Shown piece by piece: positions 16,736 through 16,891 of a stretch of DNA of 16,891 bases (position 1 is the first letter of the stretch; every line of letters starts with the position of its first letter). The notes under the pieces are model-generated. The model had not been told where the DNA came from, did not search any database, and saw only the letters and a list, made by a program, of their open reading frames with translations. Made by a program: the position numbers and the translations under genes. This DNA comes from Oehlia diaphana (taxonomy: Eukaryota > Glomeromycota > Glomeromycetes > Glomerales > Glomeraceae), in NCBI GenBank assembly GCA_003833135.1, contig QZLH01001003.1:22786-39676 (forward strand), written 5' to 3'.

Positions 16736-16891
16736 CTATCTAATGAATCTAAAATTGCATGAATTGAATCACTGGTTGTCGAGTAAATGCGCTCAGTATA
16801 ATTATTTTTAATTTTTAACTTTGATCGTTAATATCTCCACATCTAGTGATTCAATTTGAATGATCTTTAATTACTAAGATAGAGTATATTC
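16736..16891. repeat. Long imperfect inverted repeat at the right edge
   Basis: The segment starting CTATCTAATGAATC (about 16736) through AATTGAATCACTGG (16762-16775) to GTCGAGTAAATGCG is mirrored imperfectly by the window end. Its reverse complement reads CTATCTTAGTAATTAAAG, then AATTGAATCACTAG, then GTGGAGATATTAACG. The central 12 bases AATTGAATCACT (16762-16773 and 16845-16856) match perfectly. Similarity spans about 57 bases per arm, with about 30 bases or more between the arms. It is probably a foldback element or MITE; the right boundary may lie outside the window. Confidence 0.55.

Noticed and set aside
1..16891. CRISPR array, bacterial operon signals, rRNA
   Set aside because: No regularly spaced identical repeats with unique spacers, no ribosome-binding-site pattern, and spliceosomal introns indicate a eukaryotic nuclear context; no rRNA core sequence was seen.

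Overview
The window looks like nuclear DNA of an AT-rich, repeat-laden fungal genome, most likely an arbuscular mycorrhizal fungus of the Rhizophagus/Glomeromycotina type. That is inference from four things: a Crinkler-type (CRN) effector relic, a secreted cysteine-rich mini-protein with short GT-AG introns, a protein-primed family B DNA polymerase relic, and many decayed DNA transposons separated by A/T-rich spacers. Few long ORFs survive, because most coding sequence is broken by frameshifts and stops or split by introns of about 50-80 bases. No typical housekeeping gene was found.

Layout. 1-1781 (-): 5' part of a Polinton/linear-plasmid-like PolB pseudogene running off the left edge, head-to-head with a Cys/His-rich pseudogene (1995-2332, +). 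2396-3075: two families of degenerate repeats. 3103-3163: a perfect 20-bp hairpin. 3559-3723: a MITE with 20-bp terminal inverted repeats and an 11-bp target duplication. 4468-5805 (+): the CRN pseudogene. 6474-6857 (-): an apparently intact three-exon secreted protein with ten cysteines, preceded by a TATA box; it is the best candidate for a functional gene here. 7035-7809: two divergent unrecognised coding relics. 8165-8699 (+) and 10739-13742 (+): two copies of one transposon-like gene, the second with DDE-like residues and a SAP domain. Between them lie a minisatellite split by a second MITE (9285-9416, 9-bp duplication), a GC-richer patch and an unrecognised minus-strand relic (10036-10292). 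14174-14452 (-): an unrecognised open frame. 14498-15079 (+): a chain of short exon-like segments bounded by splice signals, ending next to a TA-flanked 722-bp element (15096-15817). The right edge holds a long imperfect inverted repeat.

The genes do not form a pathway. The region reads as a transposon graveyard carrying one effector relic and one probably live secreted-protein gene. Family calls rest on reading translations by eye; no database search was run.
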